From Prevotella sp. tc2-28 (lineage in GTDB: Bacteria > Bacteroidota > Bacteroidia > Bacteroidales > Bacteroidaceae), in NCBI RefSeq assembly GCF_900107705.1, contig NZ_FNRE01000020.1, positions 1 through 48,133 on the forward strand: 48,133 bases of DNA. The letters run 5' to 3'. The position numbers were made by a program, and so were the translations under genes. Under the pieces are notes generated by a model. That model was not told the DNA's origin. It was given only the letters and a program-made list of their open reading frames with translations, and did no database searches. Below, one piece after another: positions 35,408 to 44,537 of this stretch. Numbering within the stretch: the first letter of the stretch is position 1; the number at the start of each line of letters is the position of its first letter.

Positions 35408-36493
35408 TCAGACGTACATGAGCCCGCTCATTACCATGTCGCTGACAAATAATCCTTTGCGAGTCAGGGCTAACTGGTTGTCTTGCAGTTGTAGCAAACC
35501 ATCATTGAGGAACGTCTGTGCCTCCTTGATACAATAGTGGCGGAAATGGTTGTCGAGTGTGGTGAGGTCTAGTCCTTCTTTGGTTCTTAAAGCTACCGTT
35601 ATGCGGTCGTTATAACGGGTGTCGTCATCCAGCAACTCTTGTTCGCAGGGAATGATACCTTGTTCAATGGATTGGATGTACTGATTGATATCGCTGATGT
35701 TCCAGCTTCTGCTCTTTTGGTCAAAGCTATGCGCAGCAGCTCCTAGTCCGATATATGGTACATCATGCCAATAGCAGCTGTTGTGTTGTGAACGGAACCT
35801 TGGTTTAGCGAAGTTGCTGATCTCATAATGCTCATAGCCTGCTTGTGTGACTTTGTCAATGAGTTGTTCGTACATCTGTCGTTCTGTCTCTTCGTCGCAT
35901 GGATTGGTACGCATCCGATAAAGTGGCGTACCTTCTTCCACCATGAGGCAGTAGGCAGAGATGTGCTCCACGTCCAAAGTCAATGCCGCTTCAATGTCGC
36001 ATAGCCAATCCTCCAATGTCTCGTCAGGGAAGCCATACATCAAGTCAATGCTGATGTTATGGATACCAGTTTTCCTTAATAATTTTACGGCGTTAGTCAC
36101 TTGCTCTGACGTGTGTCGCCGGTGCAAGAATTTTAGCCGTTGGTCGTTGAAAGTCTGGGCACCCATAGAAACTCGATTGATGGGAAGCAGTGACAACGTT
36201 TCGGCAAATTCGGGCGTGACGTCGTCAGGGTTACATTCTATGGTGACTTCTGAAGCAGCAGAAGGCAAAGCGTTGAAGATCTGTTGTAATTGTGTCGGAG
36301 TCAATAGGCTAGGCGTACCACCTCCCAAGTAGATTGTATTCAGAGGTTCTTTTAATTCCTGCTGTCGCAACTGCCATTCACGGCATAGAGCATTGACATA
36401 CTGCTGGCGCTTCTCCATCTTTGTGGTGGAGTAGAACCCGCAGTAGATGCAACGACTTCTGCAAAATGGAATATGAAGGTAGATTCCTGCCAT
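35408..36493 (-). CDS. hemW: Radical SAM heme chaperone HemW
   Basis: A 361-residue protein. The CxxxCxxC cluster site (Cys11, Cys15, Cys18; CRSRCIYCGFYS) starts the radical SAM domain, followed by YLGGGTPSLL and ISIDLMYGFPDET. A C-terminal HemN-like domain (YGLGAAAHSF, then RTKEGLDL) completes it. HemW hands heme to apo-proteins; older databases label it coproporphyrinogen oxidase. It precedes the corrinoid fusion gene by 45 nt on the same strand but has its own promoter-like TAACTTTG (36502-36509, minus strand) 8 nt before its ATG. Confidence 0.87.
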   Translation of the reverse strand: MAGIYLHIPFCRSRCIYCGFYSTTKMEKRQQYVNALCREWQLRQQELKEPLNTIYLGGGTPSLLTPTQLQQIFNALPSAASEVTIECNPDDVTPEFAETLSLLPINRVSMGAQTFNDQRLKFLHRRHTSEQVTNAVKLLRKTGIHNISIDLMYGFPDETLEDWLCDIEAALTLDVEHISAYCLMVEEGTPLYRMRTNPCDEETERQMYEQLIDKVTQAGYEHYEISNFAKPRFRSQHNSCYWHDVPYIGLGAAAHSFDQKSRSWNISDINQYIQSIEQGIIPCEQELLDDDTRYNDRITVALRTKEGLDLTTLDNHFRHYCIKEAQTFLNDGLLQLQDNQLALTRKGLFVSDMVMSGLMYV

Positions 36494-36612
36494 AGTGATG
36501 GCAAAGTTACGAAAATAATATGAATAATGTATAATGCATTTGGAATTATCCTGTTTTTTATGCTAATATCGTCGGATAATTACTAATAAAGTTTAATATT
36601 TGGAAGGAATCG

Positions 36613-36643
36613 TTGGTTTTTTGCGGAGAAATGTCTACCTTTA
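36613..36643 (+). promoter_or_regulatory. Promoter of the EF-G2 gene
   Basis: TTGG (36613-36616), 19 nt, TACCTTTA (36636-36643), a near match to the Bacteroidota consensus. A leader of about 40 nt follows before the ATG at 36687. The stretch from 36500 to 36612 is AT-rich with nothing else seen. Confidence 0.45.
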
Positions 36644-36686
36644 GCCTCCGATAACTGAAACATTAACAACTTAAAACAATAGCCTT

Positions 36687-38846
36687 ATGAAAGTTTATCA
36701 AACTAGCGAGATTAAAAACATTGCATTGCTTGGCAGTGCGGGTAGCGGCAAGACCACACTTGCCGAGAGTATGCTTTATGAAGCTGGAATCATCAAACGC
36801 CGCGGTACGGTAGAGCAGAAGAATACCGTCAGCGACTATTTCCCAGTAGAGCAAGAGTATGGTTACTCAGTATTCTCTACTGTCTTTCATGTGGAATGGA
36901 ACAACAAGAAGCTTAACATCATCGACTGCCCGGGTTCTGATGACTTCGTAGGAGGCGCCATCACGGCACTGAACGTGACCGATCAGGCTGTTATCCTCAT
37001 CAACGGTCAGTACGGTCCTGAGGTTGGAACACAGAATGCCTTCCGTTATACCGAGAAGTTGCAGAAGCCCGTTATCTTCCTCGTCAACCAGTTGGATCGC
37101 GAACATTGCGACTTTGACGTCATTCTGTCGAACATGAAGGAAATCTATGGTGACAAGTGCGTTCCCGTGCAGTATCCTATTGCTACAGGTCCTGGTTTCA
37201 ATGCCGTTATCGACGTGCTGCTGATGAAGAAGTATTCTTGGAAGCCCGAGGGTGGTGCGCCTATCATCGAGGACATCCCCGCCGAGGAGATGGATAAGGC
37301 CAAGGAACTCCATGCTGCTCTTGTTGAGGCTGCTGCTGCCAACGACGATACCCTGATGGAGAAGTTCTTCGAGAGTGAGAGTCTGACCGAGGACGAGATG
37401 CGCGAAGGTATCCGTAAAGGTCTTGTCACCCGTTCTATCTTCCCCGTTTTCTGCGTTTGCGCAGGCAAGGATATGGGAGTTCGCCGTTTGATGGAATTCT
37501 TGGGTAATGTCGTTCCTTTCGTCAGCGAGATGCCTAAGTTGCACAACACCCGTGGCGAGGAGATTAATCCTGATGCTGCCGGTCCTACATCCGTTTATTT
37601 CTTCAAGACAGGTATGGAACCACACATTGGTGAGGTTAGCTACTTCAAGGTGATGAGTGGTACGTTGAAGGCAGGTGCTGACCTGACCAACGCCGACAGA
37701 GGCTCTAAGGAGCGTCTGGCTCAGCTCTACGTTTGTGCTGGTGCTAATCGTATCGCCGTTGACGAGTTGCAGGCTGGTGACATTGGTTGCACCGTGAAGT
37801 TGAAAGATGTGAAGACGGGCAATACGTTGAACGATAAGGATAGCGAGAACCGCTTCGACTTCATTAAATATCCTAACTCGAAGTACTCTCGTGCCGTTAA
37901 GGCCGTCAATGAGAGCGAGACCGAGAAGATGATGGCTGCGCTTACCAAAATGCGTCAGGAAGATCCTACATGGGTTGTCGAGCAGTCTAAGGAACTTCGT
38001 CAGATCATCGTTCACGGTCAGGGAGAGTTCCACCTGCGTACCCTAAAGTGGCGCATGGAGAACAACGAGAAGATTCAGATTCAGTATGAGGAACCCAAGA
38101 TTCCTTATCGTGAGACCATCACGAAGGCCGCTCGAGCTGACTATCGTCATAAGAAGCAGTCGGGTGGTGCCGGTCAGTTCGGTGAGGTACATCTTATCGT
38201 TGAGCCTTATGCCGACGGAATGGAGTTGCCCAGCGTCTTTAAGTTCGGTGGTCAGGAGTTCCGCATGAACGTGAAGGGTCAGGAAGTCATCGACCTCGAC
38301 TGGGGTGGTAAGCTGGTCTTCATCAACTCTGTTGTCGGTGGTGCTATTGACGCTCGCTTTATGCCTGCCATCCTCAAGGGTGTGATGGAGCGCATGGAAC
38401 AAGGTCCGCTTACTGGTTCGTATGCACGCGACGTCCGCGTCATCGTCTATGATGGTAAGATGCACCCCGTAGACTCTAACGAACTCTCGTTCATGCTTGC
38501 GGCTCGCAATGCCTTCTCTGCTGCTTTCCGCGAGGCAGGACCGAAGATTCTGGAGCCCATCTACGACCTCGAGGTATTCGTACCAGCCGACTATATGGGT
38601 GACGTGATGTCCGACTTGCAGGGTCGTCGTGCCCTCATCATGGGCATGGACTCAGAGGCCGGTTATCAGAAGCTCAGTGCCAAGATTCCTTTGAAGGAGT
38701 TGTCTAACTACTCCATCGCGCTCTCGTCACTCACTGGCGGACGTGCTTCGTTTACCACCAAGTTTGCTTCCTATGAACTCGTTCCGAACGATATTCAGCA
38801 GGAGCTCATCAAGCAGCATGAGGCTGAGGCTAAGGAAGATGAATAA
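36687..38846 (+). CDS. EF-G2-type elongation factor G paralogue
   Basis: A 719-residue protein with the five-domain EF-G layout. The GTP-binding domain is altered. The P-loop is GSAGSGKT (16-23). The switch II motif DTPGHVDF reads DCPGSDDF, so the catalytic His is Ser84. NKxD reads NQLD (134-137), and the RGITI switch I is absent (EYGYSVF). Domain IV ends in the usual GGAIDARF and domain V in SYARDVRV-type sequence. This fits the Bacteroides EF-G2, reported to translocate without GTP hydrolysis during carbon starvation. The canonical fusA is not in the window. Confidence 0.85.
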   Translation: MKVYQTSEIKNIALLGSAGSGKTTLAESMLYEAGIIKRRGTVEQKNTVSDYFPVEQEYGYSVFSTVFHVEWNNKKLNIIDCPGSDDFVGGAITALNVTDQAVILINGQYGPEVGTQNAFRYTEKLQKPVIFLVNQLDREHCDFDVILSNMKEIYGDKCVPVQYPIATGPGFNAVIDVLLMKKYSWKPEGGAPIIEDIPAEEMDKAKELHAALVEAAAANDDTLMEKFFESESLTEDEMREGIRKGLVTRSIFPVFCVCAGKDMGVRRLMEFLGNVVPFVSEMPKLHNTRGEEINPDAAGPTSVYFFKTGMEPHIGEVSYFKVMSGTLKAGADLTNADRGSKERLAQLYVCAGANRIAVDELQAGDIGCTVKLKDVKTGNTLNDKDSENRFDFIKYPNSKYSRAVKAVNESETEKMMAALTKMRQEDPTWVVEQSKELRQIIVHGQGEFHLRTLKWRMENNEKIQIQYEEPKIPYRETITKAARADYRHKKQSGGAGQFGEVHLIVEPYADGMELPSVFKFGGQEFRMNVKGQEVIDLDWGGKLVFINSVVGGAIDARFMPAILKGVMERMEQGPLTGSYARDVRVIVYDGKMHPVDSNELSFMLAARNAFSAAFREAGPKILEPIYDLEVFVPADYMGDVMSDLQGRRALIMGMDSEAGYQKLSAKIPLKELSNYSIALSSLTGGRASFTTKFASYELVPNDIQQELIKQHEAEAKEDE

Positions 38847-38869
38847 TGATCAAATGATAGAAGAAAAGG

Positions 38870-38897
38870 AAAGGGAACCCAACAGAGGGTTCCCTTT
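38870..38897. terminator. Bidirectional terminator between EF-G2 and the zinc alcohol dehydrogenase
   Basis: AAAGGGAACCC (38870-38880) pairs with GGGTTCCCTTT (38887-38897) across a 6-nt loop, with an A-rich side and T-rich side. It serves two convergent units and almost touches the stop codon at 38900. Confidence 0.8.
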
Positions 38898-38899
38898 TC

Positions 38900-39919
38900 T
38901 TATGCAAACTTAACAAGAATGCGGAACACTTTGGCAGGAGCCTCCATCCATTGTTTCATTGCCTCTTCGGCTTGTTCCGGATTTACCTCATTGGAAATCA
39001 GGATGTCGTAGGGTGGGTTGTTTTTCTCGAGATAGCGGATGACACCTTCGAAATCCTCTGGCTGGGCATTGCGTGAGCCGCGGATGTCCAATTCTTTCTG
39101 CACGAAGAGCTTGGTGGTGAACTGAACGTCCTGCTTGGCATAGCCGATGCAAACGACACGACCGGTAAAGGCTACCTCGTTAACAGCCATTTGGTATGTC
39201 ACAGGAGCACCGACAGCCTCGATGACGACATCAGGACCAGCACCCTTGGTGATTTCCTGCAAACGCTCGTGAACATTCTCCTTGGCAGAATTGATGGTGT
39301 ATTCAGCTCCCAAACCACGTACAATGGCCAACTTCTCGTCGTCCATGTCGCAGGCAATGACCTTGGCGCCGCGCATGATGGCGCGAACCACGGCACCTAC
39401 GCCCACCATGCCACAACCAATGACCATGACGGTATCAGTGTCAACAACCTGAGCGCGGCTGACAGCATGGAATCCTACGGACATCGGCTCGATAAGGGCG
39501 GCATGCTCCACGGTGATGTTACCGATGGGGATGACCTTCTGCCAGGGAACGGCGATATATTCACGCATGGCACCATTGCGCTGAACGCCCAGCGTCTCGT
39601 TGTGCTGGCAAGCGTTGTAGCGGCGGTTCTTGCATGAAGGACAGTGTCCGCAGTTGGTGTATGGATTGACGGTGACAGCCATTCCTGTCTTCAGGTGAGC
39701 AGGAACATTGGCGCCAGTCTCAGCAATCTCTGCACCAATCTCATGACCAGGAATCACTGGCATCTTCACCATCGGGTTCAGTCCGCGATAAGTGTTCAGG
39801 TCACTTCCGCAGAAGCCCACATAATGTATCTTGAGCAGCACCTCGTCTGCTCCGCATTGAGGTTTCTCAATGTCTACAACCTTCATCACGGAAGGTTCTG
39901 TAATCTGTATTGCTTTCAT
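38900..39919 (-). CDS. Zinc-dependent medium-chain alcohol dehydrogenase, aldonate/polyol type
   Basis: A 339-residue MDR protein. The catalytic zinc site (CGSD, GHEIGAE, and Glu in LIEPMS) and the structural zinc site (CGHCPSC then NAC) are intact; the NAD motif is GCGMVGVGAV. The stretch RGSRNAQPEDF recalls L-galactonate-5-dehydrogenase (LgoD) more than simple alcohol dehydrogenases. Together with the upstream lactonase-like and aldo-keto reductase genes it suggests oxidation of an L-sugar acid; substrate is inferred. It overlaps the amidohydrolase gene by 4 bp. Confidence 0.8.
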   Translation of the reverse strand: MKAIQITEPSVMKVVDIEKPQCGADEVLLKIHYVGFCGSDLNTYRGLNPMVKMPVIPGHEIGAEIAETGANVPAHLKTGMAVTVNPYTNCGHCPSCKNRRYNACQHNETLGVQRNGAMREYIAVPWQKVIPIGNITVEHAALIEPMSVGFHAVSRAQVVDTDTVMVIGCGMVGVGAVVRAIMRGAKVIACDMDDEKLAIVRGLGAEYTINSAKENVHERLQEITKGAGPDVVIEAVGAPVTYQMAVNEVAFTGRVVCIGYAKQDVQFTTKLFVQKELDIRGSRNAQPEDFEGVIRYLEKNNPPYDILISNEVNPEQAEEAMKQWMEAPAKVFRILVKFA

Positions 39920-40839
39920 TCGCTCATATTTTTAATATACGGTAATTCTTTCAGTTCGCCGAAACCAAAGAAGCGACGGGCATTGTCAGAGAGGAAGAGC
40001 TGTTTCTCCGCGTCGTTCAGTGCCTGGGATTTCGTGACGAAGTCGTACGACATCTTATAGGTGATTGCCGTAATGGTGCGCGGATAGTCCGAGCCCCACA
40101 TCAGTTTCTCGATGCCTACTTCGTCAGCCGCTTCCTGTATGGCGCGAACAGCTGACGGGAAGGGGTAGAACTCGTCGTTGAAGAGCCACGTGATGCCGCC
40201 GCTCTCCACGTAGACGTTCTCGTGGCGTGCCAGTCGAATCTGTGACATCCATCCCGGACGCGTCACCATGCCGAAGTGTCCGATGGCTATTTTCAACTGC
40301 GGACACTCACTGATAATCTCTTCCATCTGTCCTACCTGTGCGTCGCCGTCGGCAAGCTCGATGCCGAGAATGATGCCGCGGTCTTCCATCAGGTGCATCA
40401 GCTGCATCATCTCGTCGTTGAGGAACTGCTGTGGCAGTCGCGCAGCGGGAATCTTCAACCCACGGAAACCCTGTTGGACGAGCGCTTTGCCTTCAGCGAG
40501 GAATCCAGCCTTCCGAGTGTCCGGCATTCCGAAGCAGAAGAAGCGGTCGGGGTATTCGTGCTGCACTTGCATCAGATAGTCGTTCTGCAGTCCGTCGATA
40601 AATTCCTGTGTAATGACGGCGGCTGATACTTGCGCATAGTCCATGTTCGACAGGAATCGCTCTGCAGTGTTCTGTCCGTCCGTCATATAAGGAGGCAACA
40701 TCTGCCGCTCCTCTCCGAAGAAAAGGCTACGGCTGCGGTTCGGTTCCAACGGGTGAATGGGCGAGCCATTTACCACCGTGTCGACATTCAGCCACAAGTG
40801 GGCATGCGCATCAATTATCTTACATCTTACTTCTTCCAT
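39916..40839 (-). CDS. Amidohydrolase_2 family protein, possible L-sugar lactonase
   Basis: A 307-residue TIM-barrel metal hydrolase. DAHAHLW near the N-terminus gives the HxH ligands, then GHFGM and WGSDYP the later His and Asp. Family members include L-fucono-1,5-lactonase, 4-sulfomuconolactonase and decarboxylases. Lactonase is favoured because the neighbours encode an aldose-dehydrogenase-like enzyme and an aldonate-dehydrogenase-like enzyme. It is cytoplasmic. It sits third in a four-gene operon. Confidence 0.75.
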   Translation of the reverse strand: MEEVRCKIIDAHAHLWLNVDTVVNGSPIHPLEPNRSRSLFFGEERQMLPPYMTDGQNTAERFLSNMDYAQVSAAVITQEFIDGLQNDYLMQVQHEYPDRFFCFGMPDTRKAGFLAEGKALVQQGFRGLKIPAARLPQQFLNDEMMQLMHLMEDRGIILGIELADGDAQVGQMEEIISECPQLKIAIGHFGMVTRPGWMSQIRLARHENVYVESGGITWLFNDEFYPFPSAVRAIQEAADEVGIEKLMWGSDYPRTITAITYKMSYDFVTKSQALNDAEKQLFLSDNARRFFGFGELKELPYIKNMSE

Positions 40840-40848
40840 CAGACATCT

Positions 40849-41796
40849 TTATGTGTTCGCCCATGAAACCCGCTGTTGGTCACCGATGATGTCACGTACT
40901 TCCTTGACCAGTTCTTCGTCCATCGGTTCACTGAGATATTCCAGATTTTTCCTAATGGCTTCTGGACGGGTAGTACTGAATACGGTTGTTGCTATACGGG
41001 GATTGGAACAAGAGAACTGCATGGCGAGTTTCTCGATGGGGTAGCCCTTTGCCTTGCAGTGTTCTGCAGCCTGACGGCATACTTCCACTAATGGCTTGGG
41101 AGCCGGGTGCCAGTCGGGCACGCCACGTTCTGTGAGCAAACCCATAGAGAAGGGTGATGCGCTCATCACACCAATGTGATGTTGTTCGAAGAAGTCCATA
41201 AAGTCTACCAGTTTGTCGTCACACAGACAGTAATGGCAGAAGTTCATGACACTCTCCACCGTGCCTTCTTCCGTGTGCTCAATCACCCAGCGCAGGTTCT
41301 CCAGCTGCAGGTCGGTAATACCCACATGCCTGACGACACCCTCTCGTTTCAGTTCATGCAGTGCGGGTAGGGTCTCGTCAACCACCTTCTGCAGTCCGCC
41401 TTCCATACGGCCTTGGAACTCAATGTCGTGAACGTTGATAATGTCGATATAGTCGATGTGCAGGCGCTCCAGACTCTCGTAGACACTCTCTTTGGCACGT
41501 TTGGCAGAGTAATCCCAGGTGTTGACACCATCTTTGCCATAGCGACCAACCTTCGTCGACAGGTAGAACTTGTCGCGTGGAATGTCCTTCAGGGCTTTTC
41601 CCAGTACCGTTTCAGCCTTGTAGTGTCCGTAGTATGGCGACACGTCGATGATGTTGATGCCGGCGTCGACAGCGGCAAATACGGCATCAATGCCGCGATG
41701 CTCGTCAAAAGAATGGAACACACCGCCCAAAGAAGAGGCGCCGAAGCCTAGCTCCGACACCTTCATTCCTGTATTTCCTAATTCGCGATATTTCAT
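40849..41796 (-). CDS. Aldo/keto reductase, L-galactose/L-fucose dehydrogenase-like
   Basis: A 315-residue protein from the ATG at 41796 (MKYRELGNTGMKVSELGFG). The frame extends 8 codons further, but that would overlap the preceding gene. The tetrad is visible: Asp in INIIDVSPYYG, Tyr in the same stretch, Lys in LSTKVGRYG and His in INVHDIEF. The SPYYG form and overall match recall plant L-galactose dehydrogenase and bacterial fucose dehydrogenases, which make the lactone. The following gene is a likely lactonase. Confidence 0.8.
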   Translation of the reverse strand: MKYRELGNTGMKVSELGFGASSLGGVFHSFDEHRGIDAVFAAVDAGINIIDVSPYYGHYKAETVLGKALKDIPRDKFYLSTKVGRYGKDGVNTWDYSAKRAKESVYESLERLHIDYIDIINVHDIEFQGRMEGGLQKVVDETLPALHELKREGVVRHVGITDLQLENLRWVIEHTEEGTVESVMNFCHYCLCDDKLVDFMDFFEQHHIGVMSASPFSMGLLTERGVPDWHPAPKPLVEVCRQAAEHCKAKGYPIEKLAMQFSCSNPRIATTVFSTTRPEAIRKNLEYLSEPMDEELVKEVRDIIGDQQRVSWANT

Positions 41797-41803
41797 AATG
41801 CTC

Positions 41804-42052
41804 TTATACGTGGAAAGCATCGCTCTCGTTCGGACGGTATGCCTTGCCGTCTTCGTCCTTCACATAAACTTGCAAGTCGGTGAAATAACCGGTCTCTTGC
41901 AGCTTCTTCAATTCAGCCTTGGTCTCTTCAAAGCCGTGAAACTCCTTGGCCGATGCGATGTGGTTGGTAAACTCCAGTTTCTTCTTCTCAGTGTCGAGAA
42001 CAGAGATCCACTCATCCTTGGTGCGATCTCCAATAATGAATTTCTTGCTCAT
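41804..42052 (-). CDS. Small hypothetical protein
   Basis: An 82-residue charged protein (MSKKFIIGDRTKDEWISVLD) with no membrane helix or known motif; it ends 7 nt before the aldo/keto reductase ATG, so it is probably the first gene of that operon. A -7-like TATCTTTG lies 30 nt upstream on the minus strand (42090-42083). I do not recognise the family; its even codon use supports a real gene. Confidence 0.6.
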   Translation of the reverse strand: MSKKFIIGDRTKDEWISVLDTEKKKLEFTNHIASAKEFHGFEETKAELKKLQETGYFTDLQVYVKDEDGKAYRPNESDAFHV

Positions 42053-42144
42053 AATTGTATAGTTTTAAATAGTTTTGTGATGCAAAGATACAAAAAATAT
42101 TTGTTTGGCAGCAGATAATTGACATTAATTAAACGTAATCGTTA

Positions 42145-43068
42145 TTATTTTATCAATTCTGCGGCTTCTTTGGTCAGATATGGACGAATCTTGTCGTAAG
42201 GAATGCAGAAGCTGGGCAGTCCGGCAGCGTAGGGCGCTATCTCGTACTGTTGGTAGCCAAATTCCAGTCCTCGCTCTGAGAAGTAGGGGGCAAACTGGGG
42301 GAGTGGTATCTTGTTGATGTCTTCCACGCCATTGAGTTGTTCGCTCAGCTCCTCGTCGCTGATCGGGTCTTTGCTGAACTCGGCAAAGTAACTGCGCACA
42401 CCTTCTTTCAGCATGGCTTGCAGTTTCGGATTCTCCGTAATGCGGAAGAGAGTCTGGTTCTTGATGACAAATTTCTCCGCCTTGCTGTCGTACTCGCTCT
42501 CATAGCCGATGCGTTGTCCGTTGCGCTTGCTGAACGTCATACCGTAACCCATATTGTATCCGTGAGCACCACCCGTAAAGCCCTCTGTATGTGAGAAATA
42601 GCTCACGTATTTGTCGGTCTCAATCTGGAAGTGGACGCCTTTGAAGTAACCGTAGGTCATGCCTTCCGCATAGCCTTCTTCCTTGCTTTCGTGCCATATC
42701 TTCGCCAACTGCTTGTAACTGTTGACTCCGCAGGCTTCTACGGCAGCCTTTCCGTCTTCATAAAGCTTCACCTGGGGCTTGTCCTCGCCTATGACGGGTT
42801 CACCGGAAAGTTCCTCGCAGATGAATTTCCGAATGCTGTCCACGAGAGCTTTTGGACCGTTCTTTGGCCAGATGATGCTGATCTTTACCGATGCGATGCT
42901 GTCCTCTTTCTCATACTGTATGGTGTCGAGGGTAAGTTCTATCGGCGTGTCGGGGATTGGCATGCTGTCGACAGCCAGCGAGTCGTTGTCACTGCTGGTG
43001 TTAGAAGCACGATGGCCGCATGCTGTTAGCAGTGCGACCATCATGATATACAGGAAGGTAGATTTCAT
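42145..43068 (-). CDS. DUF3298 (RsiV-like) lipoprotein
   Basis: A 307-residue protein from the ATG at 43068. A lipobox ends at Cys17 (YIMMVALLTAC). The middle holds the DUF3298 hallmark SYFSHTEGFTGGAHGYNMGYGMTF, and the end PQFAPYFSERGLEFGYQQYEIAPYAAGLPSF is typical of the paired DUF4163/DUF3298 fold also seen in the RsiV anti-sigma factor. Its job here is unknown; a periplasmic binding role is likely. It follows pgk directly. Confidence 0.8.
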   Translation of the reverse strand: MKSTFLYIMMVALLTACGHRASNTSSDNDSLAVDSMPIPDTPIELTLDTIQYEKEDSIASVKISIIWPKNGPKALVDSIRKFICEELSGEPVIGEDKPQVKLYEDGKAAVEACGVNSYKQLAKIWHESKEEGYAEGMTYGYFKGVHFQIETDKYVSYFSHTEGFTGGAHGYNMGYGMTFSKRNGQRIGYESEYDSKAEKFVIKNQTLFRITENPKLQAMLKEGVRSYFAEFSKDPISDEELSEQLNGVEDINKIPLPQFAPYFSERGLEFGYQQYEIAPYAAGLPSFCIPYDKIRPYLTKEAAELIK

Positions 43069-43069
43069 A

Positions 43070-44341
43070 TTATTCACCCTTGATAGCAGCTACACCGGGC
43101 AGAACTTTACCCTCGATAGCTTCGAGCAGAGCGCCACCACCAGTAGAGATATAAGAAACCTTGTCAGCCAGACCGAACTTGTTGACACAAGCTACAGAGT
43201 CACCGCCGCCAATCAGTGAGAAAGCGCCCTCGGCAGTAGCCTTGGCAATAGCATCGCCAATGGCACGAGAACCCGGAGTGAAGGTGTCGCACTCGAAGAC
43301 ACCGGCAGGACCGTTCCACAGGATGGTCTTAGCACCAGCGATAGCAGCAGCGAAAGCCTTCTGGCTCTCAGGACCGGCATCAACACCCTCAAAACCAGCG
43401 GGTACGTTGTTGGCAGGGCAGGTGATAATCTCAGCACCGGGCTTTACGCTCATGGTGTCGAAGTCGAGGCCGTTGGTTGCGGTGCAGTCTGAACCGAGCA
43501 CGAGCTCTACGCCGTTCTTCTTGGCCAGTTCCTCAACGCCCAGGGCTACGTCCAGCTTGTCCATCTCAACGATAGAGTCGCCAATCTCGCCGCCGTGAGC
43601 CTTTGCGAAGGTGTAGGTCATACCACCGCAGAGGATGAGCTTGTCAACCTTGCCAAGCAGGTTCTCGATGATACCAATCTTAGAAGATACCTTAGAACCG
43701 CCCATAATGGCGACAAACGGACGCTTGATGTTGCTGAGCACATTGTCAACAGCCTGAACCTCCTTCTCCATCAGCAGACCCAGCATCTTGTTGTCAGCGT
43801 CGAAGTAGTCGGCGATGACAGCGGTAGAAGCGTGTTTGCGGTGAGCAGTGCCGAATGCATCCATCACGTAGCAGTCGGCGTAAGATGCCAACGTTTTTGC
43901 AAACTCCTTCTGGCTGGCCTTCATAGCCTTCTTAGCCTCGTCGTACTCAGGAGTACCCTTCTCTACACCTACGGGCTTACCCTCTTCCTCAGGATAGAAG
44001 CGGAGGTTCTCCAGCAGCAGGGCCTCGCCCATCTTCAGGGCCTTGGCAGCATCAGCAGCCTTGGCGCAGTCGGGAGCGAAAGCAACGGGAACACCCAGAG
44101 CCTTCTCGACAGCCTCGCGAATCTGACCCAGCGACTTCTTCATGTCCACCTTTCCTTTGGGTTTGCCCATGTGGCTCATGATGATGACAGCACCACCGTC
44201 AGCCAGAATCTTCTTCAGGGTGGGCAGGGCACCGCGGATACGGGTGTCGTCTGTAATCTTACCATTCTCGTCCAAGGGTACGTTGAAGTCTACACGTACA
44301 ATTGCCTTTTTGCCGGCAAAGTTCATTTCATTGATAGTCAT
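43070..44341 (-). CDS. pgk: Phosphoglycerate kinase
   Basis: A 423-residue protein from the ATG at 44341, the family length. Signatures are [33 protein letters not shown] and the nucleotide-binding SLIGGGDSV near the end. It converts 1,3-bisphosphoglycerate and ADP to 3-phosphoglycerate and ATP. The frame continues 46 codons upstream, but this includes the promoter and a heptad repeat ([10 protein letters not shown]) and is not protein. A TATCTTTG -7 box (44390-44383, minus strand) with TTTC 19 nt upstream drives it. Confidence 0.95.
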   Translation of the reverse strand: MTINEMNFAGKKAIVRVDFNVPLDENGKITDDTRIRGALPTLKKILADGGAVIIMSHMGKPKGKVDMKKSLGQIREAVEKALGVPVAFAPDCAKAADAAKALKMGEALLLENLRFYPEEEGKPVGVEKGTPEYDEAKKAMKASQKEFAKTLASYADCYVMDAFGTAHRKHASTAVIADYFDADNKMLGLLMEKEVQAVDNVLSNIKRPFVAIMGGSKVSSKIGIIENLLGKVDKLILCGGMTYTFAKAHGGEIGDSIVEMDKLDVALGVEELAKKNGVELVLGSDCTATNGLDFDTMSVKPGAEIITCPANNVPAGFEGVDAGPESQKAFAAAIAGAKTILWNGPAGVFECDTFTPGSRAIGDAIAKATAEGAFSLIGGGDSVACVNKFGLADKVSYISTGGGALLEAIEGKVLPGVAAIKGE

Positions 44342-44382
44342 AATATTAATGTATTTAAATGTTGAATATTCAAAACTGGACG

Positions 44383-44428
44383 CAAAGATACAAATAATAA
44401 GTGAAAAGTGAAAGGTGAAAAGGGAAAA
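44383..44428 (-). promoter_or_regulatory. Promoter of pgk, embedded in a heptad repeat
   Basis: On the minus strand TATCTTTG (44390-44383) is preceded by TTTC with a 19-nt spacer. The plus-strand units GTGAAAA, GTGAAAG, GTGAAAA and GGGAAAA (44401-44428) overlap the -33 region, so repeat length would alter spacing. Confidence 0.45.
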
Positions 44429-44472
44429 ATTAAGTCTTTTTTGCGAAGTATTCATAATAATGTAAAATAGAG

Positions 44473-44504
44473 TTTGCAAAACTCAGAGAAAACTATTACC
44501 TTTG
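44473..44504 (+). promoter_or_regulatory. Promoter of the CobW-type GTPase gene
   Basis: TTTG (44473-44476), 20 nt, TACCTTTG (44497-44504). The match is full and lies 34 nt before the ATG. Confidence 0.65.
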
Positions 44505-44537
44505 CATGCCAAAACAGGAAAAAACGTATAGATTAAA

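Noticed and set aside
36867..38033. 388-codon minus-strand frame opposite the EF-G2 gene
   Set aside because: It is a shadow of a strongly coding gene with high codon bias; composition is not protein-like.
43595..44365. 256-codon plus-strand frame opposite pgk
   Set aside because: Shadow frame of phosphoglycerate kinase.
44342..44479. 46-codon N-terminal extension of pgk
   Set aside because: It spans the promoter and a heptad repeat; the family start is the ATG at 44341.
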